A stretch of 64,000 bases of DNA from CAZJTL01 sp964548905 (GTDB lineage: Bacteria > Cyanobacteriota > Cyanobacteriia > Cyanobacteriales > Xenococcaceae), in NCBI GenBank assembly GCA_964548905.1, contig CAZJTL010000005.1, positions 6,084 through 70,083 on the forward strand, read 5' to 3'. The notes under the pieces are model-generated. The model did no database searches. It was not told the DNA's origin and worked only from the letters and a program-made list of their open reading frames with translations. Both the position numbers and the translations under genes were made by a program. The stretch's first letter is position 1. The number at the start of each line of letters is the position of its first letter. Below, in pieces: positions 50,269-59,536 of the stretch.

Positions 50269-51225
50269 CTAGCGAACCAAGTTTAAAAGTTCTTTAGGAG
50301 ATGCTAGTAAATCGATCGCGACAAAGAAGATTTTGCCTTCAGGATTGAGCAAGAAGCGCCAAGCCATGTTCATACCAACACCTGCACCAAACCAAGGAGT
50401 TTGTACTTTCCCAGTTACTTTAATTTGGGTATAGCCATCATCAGCAGGTTCAGAAACACCTCGTTCTGGCATTAATTGAAGATTCTGGCATTCTTCTCGG
50501 AAAAAGCGTAAAATGTCATCTTTGCCAACAATTGGTCTTTTGAAGGGAGGTTGCAAAGCGCCATCAGGAGTAAATAATTGAATTAGTGCATCGAAATCAT
50601 TAGCGTTCATATTGTTCATGTAATTGAGAACAGTCTGATTAGTAACACCTTCGATCTTGACTTGAGTACGCTGTGATACTTCTTTGGGTGCAACTACAGG
50701 TTCAGAAACAGTTTTGCTACCCGCTTTACCTGACTCGAAACCCATATCAACTACAGCGTTACGCAAAACTGTAATTTGTTGACCAGATTCCAAACTTTTA
50801 ATTGCTTCTAATACTGCTGAAGCATTGGCAGAAAGACGATAACCTGTTGGAATTGGCGCAACAGTTCCCTGTTCCATCCATTCTCCTAATTGATACCAAA
50901 AACCTAGCTTGATGTTTGCAGACCACGAACCATAAGTTCTGCAAATTTCTGTATCAGCACGATTGGCAAGGTCGCACATTACCTGTGTTTGCTCGGCAAA
51001 ACTCATTTGCTTGACTTTATTGAGAGTCGCCTCTGCAAATATCATATTAGCAGCACCAGGAGCAGCAACGGTAATCGTTTTGCCCATTTCTAGATAAGCA
51101 AACCAGATTAAAGCTAGCTGATCTTCAGCATTAAGCTGGCTGAATCTGGCGATCGTTGCTGGAACTGCATCAGCAGATAGAGTTCCAGGAAATATTCCTC
51201 TGGCTGAATCAATCGTAAATGGCAT
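50269..51225 (-). CDS. ocp: Orange carotenoid protein (OCP)
   Basis: Photoactive carotenoid protein that quenches phycobilisome excitation in strong blue-green light. 318 residues. The N-terminal all-helical effector domain (1-160) and NTF2-like C-terminal domain (190-318) are joined by a flexible linker. Key carotenoid and interface residues are in place: Y44, W110, R155, Y202 and W289 (201 and 288 in Synechocystis numbering), and E245 for the salt bridge with R155. frp follows, which indicates the OCP1 type. AT-rich leader upstream suggests independent promotion. Confidence 0.97.
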   Translation of the reverse strand: MPFTIDSARGIFPGTLSADAVPATIARFSQLNAEDQLALIWFAYLEMGKTITVAAPGAANMIFAEATLNKVKQMSFAEQTQVMCDLANRADTEICRTYGSWSANIKLGFWYQLGEWMEQGTVAPIPTGYRLSANASAVLEAIKSLESGQQITVLRNAVVDMGFESGKAGSKTVSEPVVAPKEVSQRTQVKIEGVTNQTVLNYMNNMNANDFDALIQLFTPDGALQPPFKRPIVGKDDILRFFREECQNLQLMPERGVSEPADDGYTQIKVTGKVQTPWFGAGVGMNMAWRFLLNPEGKIFFVAIDLLASPKELLNLVR

Positions 51226-51332
51226 AAAAATAGCTACCTTAAAATGTGTGCAAATTGCAGAAAAGCGAACTTAAAAGCTTTTGAGGGAAAGAATTTTACT
51301 TGCCTCTCTTTCAAAGTATCACAATATCTTAA

Positions 51333-51740
51333 AAAAAGTACATAAAACTGTCCGAGAAAAGTGCATTTAACTCTAATGCACCGATCGTAGATGAAGAGAC
51401 GATCGCAGCGTTTCACAAAGATGCGCGTCTGCGTCAAAATTTACAGCGATCGCTTGATGTCATGCTGCGTTTTTATGGATTGCAACGCCATGAGAGTGAA
51501 CAAGAAAAAATGACGATCGATTGTTCGGAAGATTATTCAATTGGCAAAAATGAATGGATTTGTCTGTTTGACCATAATTATCTGCGGATTACTCGTATAT
51601 TAAAGTGTTTGATAGCATTTGGGCTAGAAAATGAAGCATTAGCTTTTTATGAGTGTTTGCGAAAAATCTACCATCAAGATAGCGATCGCATTGGTAGTAA
51701 AACCTTTCAATATTGGACAAATGCCCTCAAAAGTAATTAA
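51333..51740 (+). pseudogene. OGFr-like gene, 5'-truncated
   Basis: Forward frame reads KYIKLSEKSAFNSNAPIVDEETIAAFHKDARLRQNLQRSLDVMLRFYGLQ..., matching the C-terminal two thirds of opioid-growth-factor-receptor-like proteins of cyanobacteria (FNHNYLRITRILKCLIAFGLE). A stop at 51330 precedes, and the first part (IWxWD...YIQWLFPL) is missing; only YI-L remains of that motif. An internal ATG (51462) would give 92 residues, so expression of a fragment is possible. Convergent, overlapping by 4 bases, with the HhH gene. It lies directly upstream of ocp in opposite orientation. Confidence 0.7.
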
Positions 51741-52252
51741 AACTGTAAGTAATACATCAGTTGGGAAGTTTCTTGAGAACCCAATTTTAAACGGCGCTGC
51801 AAGTCAGCTAAACCTTTATAATCTCCATCTTTCTTGCGATTTCTGATAATTTTGTTGGCTAAAGATTTTTCAACAATAGGAATCTGAGCTAATTCTTTTG
51901 CCGATGCCAAGTTAGGATTAATTCGTTGTGGTGCAATTAAACTTTGAGGATCGTAGTAAACAAAAGCTAAAACTGGCTCTAGAGGTTTGAGACGATGAAC
52001 TGGAACACCGATCGCCGCAGCAATATCTTCAAGACAAAGTAACTGCACTCCCATGCCTACTAACTCTACCAGCGATCGCGCCTGATGAATAGAAATTCCT
52101 GGTAATCTTAACCAATCATCGACACTAGCTTGATTGACATCAATTTGAAGACCAAGTTCAGCAGCGATCGTAATTTCTTGTAGCGATCGCATTCGATAAT
52201 AAGGATCGTACAGAAGTTTCTCGCGAATTTTTAATTGAGTTAGGTTGAACAC
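51737..52252 (-). CDS. Helix-hairpin-helix (ComEA-like) protein
   Basis: Cytosolic HhH protein of unknown role, perhaps DNA-binding. From GTG at 52252 it is 171 residues: MFNLTQLKIREKLLYDPYYRMRS, then IDVNQASVDDWLRLPGISIHQARSLVELVGMGVQL (first HhH, about 35-70) and INPNLASAKELAQIPIVEKSLANKIIRNRKKDGDYKGLADLQRR (second HhH). A longer frame from ATG 52420 overlaps the divergent HDAC-like gene and does not resemble the family, so I prefer 52252. No signal peptide, unlike true ComEA. Confidence 0.75.
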   Translation of the reverse strand: MFNLTQLKIREKLLYDPYYRMRSLQEITIAAELGLQIDVNQASVDDWLRLPGISIHQARSLVELVGMGVQLLCLEDIAAAIGVPVHRLKPLEPVLAFVYYDPQSLIAPQRINPNLASAKELAQIPIVEKSLANKIIRNRKKDGDYKGLADLQRRLKLGSQETSQLMYYLQF

Positions 52253-52372
52253 AGTTGGGAAAAATGAGACGATGAGATCGAATAAGAGCAAGTTGGTTTG
52301 CACACATTTATATTTACCTATCAACTCATCAATCCGCAAACAATATTGTTTGAGTAAACTGGACTCCGACAC

Positions 52373-53413
52373 ATGATGATTACTATTTACAGTCCCGATC
52401 ATCGACGGCAAAATGCCCAAGCAGAATTAAACGATGGTAAATTGATGCCACCGTTTGACAATCCTCAACGTGCAGAAACAATTCTCGATCGCATCTCACA
52501 AATAAAATTAGGACAGATTATTTCACCCCGAGATTTTGGCATCGAACCAATTTTGCGCGTACACGATCGCCGTTATCTTTCCTTTCTGGAAACAGCTTGG
52601 AACGAGTGGATTTTAGCCCATGGTAATTGTGATGCATTGCCTCTAGTTTGGGCAGTTCGGACGATGCGAAGCGATCGCGTACCAGAACACATTGACGGCA
52701 AATTAAGTTATTATTCTTTTGATGCGGGAACTCCGATAACGTCTGGAACTTGGCAAGCAGCGACAGCATCGGCAAATGTTGCCCTCACTGCTCAAGAAAT
52801 GCTCACTAAAGGAGAAAGAGCCGTTTTTGCCTTGTGCCGCCCTCCAGGACATCATGCCGCGATCGATTTGTATGGTGGTTATTGCTTTCTCAACAACGCG
52901 GCGATCGTCGCTCAAGCTGCCTTAGATAATGGTTGCGATCGCGTCTGTATTCTCGATGTCGATTACCATCATGGCAATGGTACGCAATCTATATTCTACG
53001 ATCGCAATGACGTTTTATTTGTTTCCCTCCATGCCGATCCCACTCACGAATATCCTTTCTTTTTAGGTTATGCCGACGAGAAGGGAATTGGTAAAGGATT
53101 GGGCTTTAATCATAATTACCCGATGCCTTGGGGAACGAATTGGCATGTCTATCGAGAAACACTAATCGATGCGATCGGCTACATTAATAATTACAGTCCC
53201 GATCTCACCATCGTTTCTCTAGGTTTAGATACTTTTGAGAAAGATCCCCTTGCTAAATTTAGCTTCAAAACTGAAGATTATTTGCGTTTGGGGGAAACGA
53301 TCGCACTAATTAACAAACCAACTTTATTTGTCATGGAAGGTGGTTATGCGATCGAATATCTGGGTGAAAATGTTACCAATGTTTTGGTAGGTTTTGAAGG
53401 ACTAAGGGATTAG
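52373..53413 (+). CDS. Histone deacetylase-family amidohydrolase
   Basis: Zn2+-dependent deacetylase, probably acting on acetylpolyamines or other small amides. 346 residues. Motifs: RPPGHHA (about 161-167), ILDVDYHHGNGTQ (about 192-204; Zn ligands D and H), LGLDTFEKDP (about 281-290; second Zn Asp) and EGGYAIEYLG. The tail EGLRD reads directly into a GGATTAGGGGTTAG repeat. Divergent from the HhH gene. Substrate cannot be decided from sequence; acetylpolyamine amidohydrolase is the closest family. Confidence 0.88.
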   Translation: MMITIYSPDHRRQNAQAELNDGKLMPPFDNPQRAETILDRISQIKLGQIISPRDFGIEPILRVHDRRYLSFLETAWNEWILAHGNCDALPLVWAVRTMRSDRVPEHIDGKLSYYSFDAGTPITSGTWQAATASANVALTAQEMLTKGERAVFALCRPPGHHAAIDLYGGYCFLNNAAIVAQAALDNGCDRVCILDVDYHHGNGTQSIFYDRNDVLFVSLHADPTHEYPFFLGYADEKGIGKGLGFNHNYPMPWGTNWHVYRETLIDAIGYINNYSPDLTIVSLGLDTFEKDPLAKFSFKTEDYLRLGETIALINKPTLFVMEGGYAIEYLGENVTNVLVGFEGLRD

Positions 53414-53551
53414 GGGTTAGAGTTTGGATAGGGTGTAGGGTGTGGGGTGTAGGGTGTAGGGAGTAATAAGTAATGAGTAATTAAACTATTGCCTATTGCC
53501 TTTTGCCTTTTGCCTATTGCCTTTTTAGCAATGAACTATGAGCTATGAACC
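53414..53551. repeat. Heptamer arrays before the VOC gene
   Basis: GGTGTAG units, AGTAATA/AATGAGT units, TTGCCTA/TTGCCTT units and ATGAACC-type units; the last ATGAACA is the start codon of the next gene. Confidence 0.85.
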
Positions 53552-53983
53552 ATGAACAATTTAATTATTTTCCATCTGGCTATTCCCATCAATGATATTG
53601 CTGTTGCCAAAGCTTTTTATGGTGATGGTTTGGGTTGTGCGATCGGTCGTGAAAATAAGGATGCTGTTATTTTTAATTTTTATGGGCATCAACTAGTAGC
53701 TCATATGACTGATGAGCCATTAGTCAGGCAAAAGCACATCTATCCTAGACATTTTGGTATTGTCTTTGGTGATGAATCTGATTGGGAAGCAACTTTAAAT
53801 AGAGCTAAGCAGAACCAGTTATCTTTTTATCAACAACCAAAATTACGTTTCCCTGGAAAATTAACCGAACATCGCACTTTTTTCCTAGAAGACCCATTCT
53901 ATAACTTTTTGGAGTTTAAATATTACCGCCATCCAGAAGCAATTTTTGAAGCGCAAGAGTTAGCTAAGATTGGCGATAGGTAA
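53552..53983 (+). CDS. VOC-family (glyoxalase/bleomycin-resistance fold) protein
   Basis: 143 residues. MNNLIIFHLAIPINDIAVAKAFYGDGLGCAIGRENKDAVIFNFYGHQLVAHM is the first betaalphabetabetabeta unit; the second contains HIYPRHFGIVFGDESDWEATLNRAKQ and FFLEDPFYNFLEFKYYRHPEAIF. Candidate metal ligands are H8 (FHLA), H91-like in RHFGI and the E of FLEFK. The ATG is inside an ATGAACA heptamer. Substrate unknown. The genes after it are on the same strand but separated by repeats. Confidence 0.82.
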   Translation: MNNLIIFHLAIPINDIAVAKAFYGDGLGCAIGRENKDAVIFNFYGHQLVAHMTDEPLVRQKHIYPRHFGIVFGDESDWEATLNRAKQNQLSFYQQPKLRFPGKLTEHRTFFLEDPFYNFLEFKYYRHPEAIFEAQELAKIGDR

Positions 53984-53986
53984 CAA

Positions 53987-54030
53987 AAGACTTCCTGCGG
54001 AAGTCAGGCAAGAGGCAAGAGGCAAGAGGC
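53987..54030. repeat. Hairpin and GGCAAGA heptamers after the VOC gene
   Basis: GACTTCC-TGC-GGAAGTC stem (53989-54005) 6 bases after the stop, then GGCAAGA units. It may act as a terminator, although no T-tract follows. Confidence 0.6.
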
Positions 54031-54202
54031 AATAGAAATAAGATTTTACGATTAAAGTATTTAAATTGATTCTTTTTTTATTTTTGCAGGAGGTCTAAAG
54101 AATCAATATAAATAGTTGCACAAAATTAAATTCATAGGTGAGGCAGGCAAAAGGCTTTCTTGCAAAAGGCAATATTTTAAAATTCAAAATGAACATTTTT
54201 TT

Positions 54203-54721
54203 ATGAAATTTTGGGGTGCTAATCGGCGAACTTGGCGAAGGTATATTTTAATTATTTTTGCTTTTTTAGTATGTTTAACACCAAATACACCTAATTCGCG
54301 TTTTGATCGCTTTTTGCAAGGTGACAAGCAGGCGCTAACTAAATCGGAACAAGAAGGATACAAGCTTTTTAAAAATTATGGTTGTATAAGCTGCCATCAA
54401 GGGATCAATGTTGGGGGTAATATGTTTCAACGCTTTGGGGTGATGGGAAACTATTTTGCCGATCGGGGCAATATCACTCAAGCGGATTTGGGACGCTTCA
54501 ATGTCACTAAAGAGCCGACAGATCGCTATGTGTTTAGAGTTCCGAGTCTGCGAAATGTCGAACTGACTCCACCCTATTTTCACGATGGTTCTGCTGAAAC
54601 TATAGAGAAAGCGATCGCGATTATGACCAAATATCAACTCGGTCGTCCCCTTTCAAAAGAAAAAATCGATCTTATTGCTCAGTTTTTACGTACTCTTACG
54701 GGAGAATATAGAGGAAACTGA
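54203..54721 (+). CDS. c-type cytochrome, half-size MauG/CCP-like
   Basis: 172 residues from ATG 54203 (MKFWGANRRTWRRYILIIFAFLVCL; membrane anchor or signal). One haem site C-I-S-C-H (about 70-74) followed by GGNMFQRFGVMGNYFADRG, DRYVFRVPSLRNVELTPPYFHDGSAETIEKAIAIM. This is the C-terminal haem domain of di-haem cytochrome c peroxidases/MauG; the N-terminal haem domain is absent. An in-frame ATG at 54116 lies in repeat sequence and is unlikely. Peroxidase chemistry needs two haems, so it may transfer electrons or sense redox state. The next gene, a hybrid kinase, begins 90 bases downstream on the same strand. Confidence 0.75.
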   Translation: MKFWGANRRTWRRYILIIFAFLVCLTPNTPNSRFDRFLQGDKQALTKSEQEGYKLFKNYGCISCHQGINVGGNMFQRFGVMGNYFADRGNITQADLGRFNVTKEPTDRYVFRVPSLRNVELTPPYFHDGSAETIEKAIAIMTKYQLGRPLSKEKIDLIAQFLRTLTGEYRGN

Positions 54722-54810
54722 GGAAAGGGTGCATCGCGTCTATAAAGTAGATTAGTTCGACATTTTATGATAGACGAAGGTAATACCTAACTACAAAAAT
54801 CGCTATAACT

Positions 54811-57552
54811 GTGACTATATTTCGGTTTATTTGTAAAAAAGCAAGTTTTTGGAAGCAGAAAACAGAGGAAATTTTTTCAATACCAATTAGATATCTTTTA
54901 ATAGGTGGATTACTGCTAATTGCTATCTTTTGGACTAAATCTCAAGCGATTAATTTTAACGAACACAACCGCTATTCTCTCGAACTGCGCGAAATTGCTT
55001 CCCTCGATGCCCGCATTAATCAAAATATTTTACAGGCGCGAGATGGATTGCTGACTTACTACGATCCGATCGTCAAAGATCTAGCAGAAGTAAAGCAATT
55101 ACACGGCAATCTCCAACAAATACCTAGTTTTGTCGATCGACAGGGAAAAGAAGAATTAGAGCGAATTTTGCGAATCGATATTGAGCTGTGGCGAAAAAAA
55201 GAACGAATTATTCAAAATTTTCAGTCAGAAAATGCAATCTTAACAAATTCTCTCACTTATTTTCCGATCGCGATCGCTGATTTAGTTGAAAACGATGCGA
55301 TCGAGTCAACTTTAAGAAATCGTTTGCAGACGCTACTACGTAAAATTCTGCTGTTTAATCTCTCCAATGATGAAGAATTGGTTTCTCCGATAAATACTGA
55401 GATTCAGCAACTTCTGGTAGTGCCTACCACAACTGCTGAAAGTAACGAATTGAAGATGACCCTCGCTCATGCCAAAATTATTATGGGCAAGCATCTCCAG
55501 GTTAACAAATCAGTTCAAGCTATAATTGCATTACCTACAAACGAAAACAGCGAAAGTTCGATCCAAGCTTACGAACATCGCTATCAAAAAGCACTCAGTA
55601 CAAGTAATTTTTATAAGCTTTGGCTTTACCTTATCTCTTCTCTTCTGCTGATTGTTGTTTCTGCCTCGATCATTTTCAGATTAAAAGCTTATGCCAAAGC
55701 CACTCAGCAAGCAGAAGAAAAATATCGCAGCATATTTGAAAACTCTGTGGCGGGAATTTTTCAGACAACACCTGATGGGCGCTATTTAAGTGCTAATTCC
55801 AAATTAGCAACCATCTACGGTTACGACTCCGTTAAAGATTTAATTGAAAACTTAACCGATATCGAACACCAATTATATGTATCTTCAGAACGACGGACAG
55901 AATCGATCGAGTTAATCCGCAAAAAGGGAGCAGTAACAGATTGGGAAAATCAAGTTTACCGCAAGGATGGCACGATTATCTGGATTTCAGAAAATGTCCG
56001 TCAGGTGTGCGATAAAAGTGGCAAACTTCTTTACTACGAAGGTACTGTCACCGACATTACCAAGCGCAAGCAAATAGAACAAGCTTGGCAAACCGCACAA
56101 GCAGACTTAAAAAAAGCAATGGAAGCCGCAAAAGTTGCCAATCGTGCAAAAAGTCAATTTCTCTCCAATATGAGTCACGAATTGCGAACTCCTCTCAATG
56201 CTATTTTAGGATTTACCCAATTAATGAGTCGGCGCGGTTCTCTCGATCGTCAGCATCAGGAATACTTAGAGATCGTCGAACGTAGTGGCGAACACTTATT
56301 AACTTTAATCGATGATGTATTGGAAATCTCTAAGATTGAGGCAGGTAAAATTGTCCTCAATGAAAATAGTTTTGCTTTGGATGCTTTTATAGATTCTCTA
56401 GAACAGATGTCACGGTTAAAAGCCCAGTCTAAAGGACTACAGTTAATCTTTGATGTAGCCAGCGATCTCCCTTCATATATTCGTACCGATGAAAATAAGC
56501 TGCGCCAAGTATTAGTGAATCTTTTAAACAATGCGATTAAGTTTACACAGACAGGACATGTAATTCTGCGAGTGAGACGAGTAGAAAGCAAAAACTCAAA
56601 TAAAGCCGTTCGTCTTTTGTTTTTCGTCCAAGATACGGGTTTCGGTATTGCCCCTGAAGAACTCGATCGTTTATTTGAACCCTTCGTTCAAACTGAAGCT
56701 GGTCGAAAGTCTCAAGAAGGAACGGGGTTGGGACTTCCCATTAGCAAAAAATTTATTCAATTGATGGGGGGAGAAATTACCGTTAGCAGTCAACTAGGAA
56801 AAGGAACGATTTTTAAGTTTGATATTCAAGCAAATGCAGTTGAAGCAAGCGAATTACAGGAAGAAGAACCTATCAATCAGGTGATTGATTTAGAACCTGG
56901 ACAACCGAATTATCGAATTTTAGTAGTAGATGATAAACAAGAAAATCGGCAGCTATTAGTTGAGTTACTTAGTTCTGTTGGCTTCCAAGTGCGCGAGGCA
57001 TCTAACGGACAAGAAGCAATATCTTTATGGCAAAGCTGGTTACCCGACTTTATTTGGATGGATTTACGAATGCCCGTGATGGATGGATATCAAGCAACCC
57101 AACAAATTAAATCAGCAGGAGATAAAGCCCCTATAATTATCGCTTTAACGGGAAGTGTTTTTCAAGAAGAGCGAGTCACTGCTTTAGCGGCGGGTTTCGA
57201 TGACTTTGTACGCAAACCATTTCGAGTACGAGAAATCTTTGCCAAGATGTCAGAATACTTAGGAGTTCGCTATCGCTATGGTTCCCCACAATCCTCTAGT
57301 ACTGCTACACAGAAGCCATCAATCTCACTGCAAAACTCACTTCTCAATTCAGATGAGATGAAAAACGCCCTAGCTGCAATGCCTATTGAGTGGGTAAAGC
57401 AATTGCATCAAGCTGCAATTGAAGTGGATGCGGAACAAATTCTTCAGCTACTCGATCGCATTCCTCAGCCTCATGCCGATCTAGTTAATTCCCTAACTCA
57501 TTTGGTCGATCGATACTGTTTTGAAGAAATTATTTCGTTAACGCAACAGTAA
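54811..57552 (+). CDS. Hybrid sensor histidine kinase (DAHL-PAS-HisKA-HATPase-REC)
   Basis: 913 residues from GTG. N-terminal helix (about 28-44), a helical periplasmic DAHL-like domain (45-265), second helix (about 272-292), PAS/PAC (about 300-415; KYRSIFENSVAGIFQTTPDGRYL, VTDITKRK), HisKA with phospho-accepting His in SNMSHELRTPLNAILG (about 457), HATPase motifs NLLNNAIKFT, DTGFGIAPEELDRLFEPF and GTGLGLPIS, and a receiver domain ILVVDDKQENRQLL with acceptor Asp in FIWMDLRMPVMDG. A C-terminal extension of 90 residues follows. The partner may be the upstream cytochrome, by analogy with redox-sensing pairs. Confidence 0.9.
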   Translation: MTIFRFICKKASFWKQKTEEIFSIPIRYLLIGGLLLIAIFWTKSQAINFNEHNRYSLELREIASLDARINQNILQARDGLLTYYDPIVKDLAEVKQLHGNLQQIPSFVDRQGKEELERILRIDIELWRKKERIIQNFQSENAILTNSLTYFPIAIADLVENDAIESTLRNRLQTLLRKILLFNLSNDEELVSPINTEIQQLLVVPTTTAESNELKMTLAHAKIIMGKHLQVNKSVQAIIALPTNENSESSIQAYEHRYQKALSTSNFYKLWLYLISSLLLIVVSASIIFRLKAYAKATQQAEEKYRSIFENSVAGIFQTTPDGRYLSANSKLATIYGYDSVKDLIENLTDIEHQLYVSSERRTESIELIRKKGAVTDWENQVYRKDGTIIWISENVRQVCDKSGKLLYYEGTVTDITKRKQIEQAWQTAQADLKKAMEAAKVANRAKSQFLSNMSHELRTPLNAILGFTQLMSRRGSLDRQHQEYLEIVERSGEHLLTLIDDVLEISKIEAGKIVLNENSFALDAFIDSLEQMSRLKAQSKGLQLIFDVASDLPSYIRTDENKLRQVLVNLLNNAIKFTQTGHVILRVRRVESKNSNKAVRLLFFVQDTGFGIAPEELDRLFEPFVQTEAGRKSQEGTGLGLPISKKFIQLMGGEITVSSQLGKGTIFKFDIQANAVEASELQEEEPINQVIDLEPGQPNYRILVVDDKQENRQLLVELLSSVGFQVREASNGQEAISLWQSWLPDFIWMDLRMPVMDGYQATQQIKSAGDKAPIIIALTGSVFQEERVTALAAGFDDFVRKPFRVREIFAKMSEYLGVRYRYGSPQSSSTATQKPSISLQNSLLNSDEMKNALAAMPIEWVKQLHQAAIEVDAEQILQLLDRIPQPHADLVNSLTHLVDRYCFEEIISLTQQ

Positions 57553-57554
57553 CC

Positions 57555-57580
57555 GCTTTTCCTGCTAACGCAGGAAAAGC
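57555..57580. terminator. Bidirectional stem-loop between kinase and psiE
   Basis: GCTTTTCCTGC-TAAC-GCAGGAAAAGC, a perfect 11-bp stem 2 bases after the kinase stop, between convergent genes. The T-run after it is weak. Confidence 0.7.
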
Positions 57581-57600
57581 AAGTCTTTGTTAAATACTGC

Positions 57601-58113
57601 TTAATCTAAATTTGCGAACATTTTCTTAGTTAAATGTTTTTTGTATCGCTGCGAAATAGCTTGTTCTGGATCGATACCTTCAAAAGTTGGTGGTAGCCAG
57701 ACTCTCATAACTAGTAAAATCCCTAAAACTAGTAAAAAAGAACAAGTAGCTAAAATCTGACTCCAAGGAGTTTCTAAAATTCCTTTGACGATAATTTCTC
57801 GTAAGATCGAAATGATCGACACTTCAACAGCAACACCCATGGAAACGCGATGTTCTTGTAAATAAATAATTAACAGACGGAATAATTCAACTAGAATCAG
57901 CAAAAATAGAATATCTGAGGTTACTTCAGGAAAATTGAGAGGTGGGAACAGCGACACAAACATTTCTCGAAGTTGCATCACCATAAAGCTAAACAGACCG
58001 ATACAGACAGAGATAACAATTAAATCTTGCACAAATTCTAACGATCTGACTACGCGATCGCTGCTCAACCAATCATAACGAGGAACTGATGAGTTATTAA
58101 TGCTTTTAACCAC
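57601..58113 (-). CDS. psiE: PsiE-like phosphate-starvation-inducible membrane protein
   Basis: 170 residues, four hydrophobic helices (about 27-48, 65-84, 100-117, 122-141), with the conserved LLILVELFRLLIIYLQEHRVSMGVAVEVSIISILREII. The family is inner-membrane, linked to phosphate starvation in E. coli, function unknown. Convergent with the hybrid kinase; no Pho box was identified. Confidence 0.85.
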   Translation of the reverse strand: MVKSINNSSVPRYDWLSSDRVVRSLEFVQDLIVISVCIGLFSFMVMQLREMFVSLFPPLNFPEVTSDILFLLILVELFRLLIIYLQEHRVSMGVAVEVSIISILREIIVKGILETPWSQILATCSFLLVLGILLVMRVWLPPTFEGIDPEQAISQRYKKHLTKKMFANLD

Positions 58114-58268
58114 GCTCGTCTCCTAAAATTCAGTTTTAAAATTCTTAACTATTTACTTTTCTTTATAGTTACTTACCTGCCATTGATTTGTAAAATGTCT
58201 ATTTTAAAAGGAAAAGATTAATTATACTTATCAAAAACCAGTCTTCCCTAATCCCTAAACCCTAATCC

Positions 58269-59309
58269 CTAACCCCTTCCTTTTTGTAACTGCCTAAAAG
58301 CCTGATACATCTCTGGAAGACGACTGTAAATAGCACTAGCTTTGAGATAAATTTGGTGAGAAACGGCGGGAATTCCAGAGACAATCGTTCCTGCTTTGAC
58401 ATCGTTGTGAATACCTGATTTAGCAGAAGCGATCGCACCGTCACCAATTTTAGCTTGATTTGCTACCCCTACTTGTCCAGCTAAAATTACTCGATTACCT
58501 ATAGTAACACCACCTGCTAAGCCTACCTGTGCAGCCATGGCGCAATTTTCTCCTACCTGACAACCATGACCGATTTGTACTAAATTATCAATTTTAGTAT
58601 TGCGTCCAATTCTAGTTTCACCTACGGCTGGACGATCGATGGTAGTATTACAGCCAATTTCTACTCCATCTTCTAAAACGGTACATCCAGATTGTTCCAT
58701 TTTCAGCCATCCCTGCGGTGTGGGGACGAAACCAAACCCTTCTGCACCAATGACAGCGCCACTATGAATGACGCAATTAGCACCGATTTTGCTGCGTTCG
58801 TGAATGGTACAGTTAGCATGTAAAATACTATTGCTACCAATTTCTACTTCAGGATAAATCACTACATTAGGATAGATGTAAGTACCAGTAGCAATTTTGA
58901 CTCCTTTTTCAATTACCACATGAGCGCCAATATAAACTTGTTCACCTAAGCTAACTGAAGGGTCGATGACTGCGGTAGGATGAATACTAGGAGAAGGTCG
59001 GAACGGTTGATAGAAAAGCGCGATCGCCTCGGCAAACATCAATCTTGGTTCGGAAGTGGCAAACCAAGCAATCTTTCTCTCTGTCGCTTTAGCTTGTAGG
59101 CTTTGATTGAGTGGCAAAATTACAGCACTAGCATTAGTTGTTTCTAGCAAGGATGCAAACTTATCCCCTTCCACATAGCTAAGAGTACCTAAATCGGCGC
59201 GATCGATTGGTGCAACTCCACTAAGATCGGGATTACATTCGCGATCGTTAGTTAAACTGCTCAACTCTACTCGATCGCCTAGTTTTTCCACAACTTCGCT
59301 AAATTTCAT
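58269..59309 (-). CDS. lpxD: UDP-3-O-acylglucosamine N-acyltransferase
   Basis: Third step of lipid A synthesis: transfers a (R)-3-hydroxyacyl chain from ACP to the 2-amino group of UDP-3-O-acylglucosamine. 346 residues from ATG 59309 (MKFSEVVEKLGDRVELS); an upstream in-frame start adds 21 residues. N-terminal nucleotide-binding domain (1-100), then a left-handed beta-helix of hexapeptides (100-310), with catalytic His in IDNLVQIGHGCQVG (about 240). The C-terminus (QAFRQLQKGRG) is helical and runs into a repeat. Other lpx genes are not adjacent. Confidence 0.93.
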   Translation of the reverse strand: MKFSEVVEKLGDRVELSSLTNDRECNPDLSGVAPIDRADLGTLSYVEGDKFASLLETTNASAVILPLNQSLQAKATERKIAWFATSEPRLMFAEAIALFYQPFRPSPSIHPTAVIDPSVSLGEQVYIGAHVVIEKGVKIATGTYIYPNVVIYPEVEIGSNSILHANCTIHERSKIGANCVIHSGAVIGAEGFGFVPTPQGWLKMEQSGCTVLEDGVEIGCNTTIDRPAVGETRIGRNTKIDNLVQIGHGCQVGENCAMAAQVGLAGGVTIGNRVILAGQVGVANQAKIGDGAIASAKSGIHNDVKAGTIVSGIPAVSHQIYLKASAIYSRLPEMYQAFRQLQKGRG

Positions 59310-59536
59310 GTCCGCTTCTTTCCTTGTTAGCTTTTTCCTAAGCTTGCTACTGCGAACAATCATTGTATACAAAATTTTGCTGTTTCGTTTTTTAAGCTTT
59401 TTAAAAATTCAGCGATCGCAACAATGTTTTCACCAGATATTTAAGATCCCAAAAAATCCGCAGATACACGCGGATAAACGCAGATATAGCAGTTCTCGGT
59501 TGAGTGAGATACACCTCGGTTTAGGAAGGCAACAGG

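Noticed and set aside
51234..51437. Reverse 67-codon frame upstream of ocp
   Set aside because: It overlaps the ocp leader and the OGFr-like relic on the other strand; translation has no family character.
52253..52420. Longer N-terminus of the HhH protein (ATG at 52420)
   Set aside because: It overlaps the divergent HDAC-like gene and leaves no promoter; GTG at 52252 gives a family-like start.
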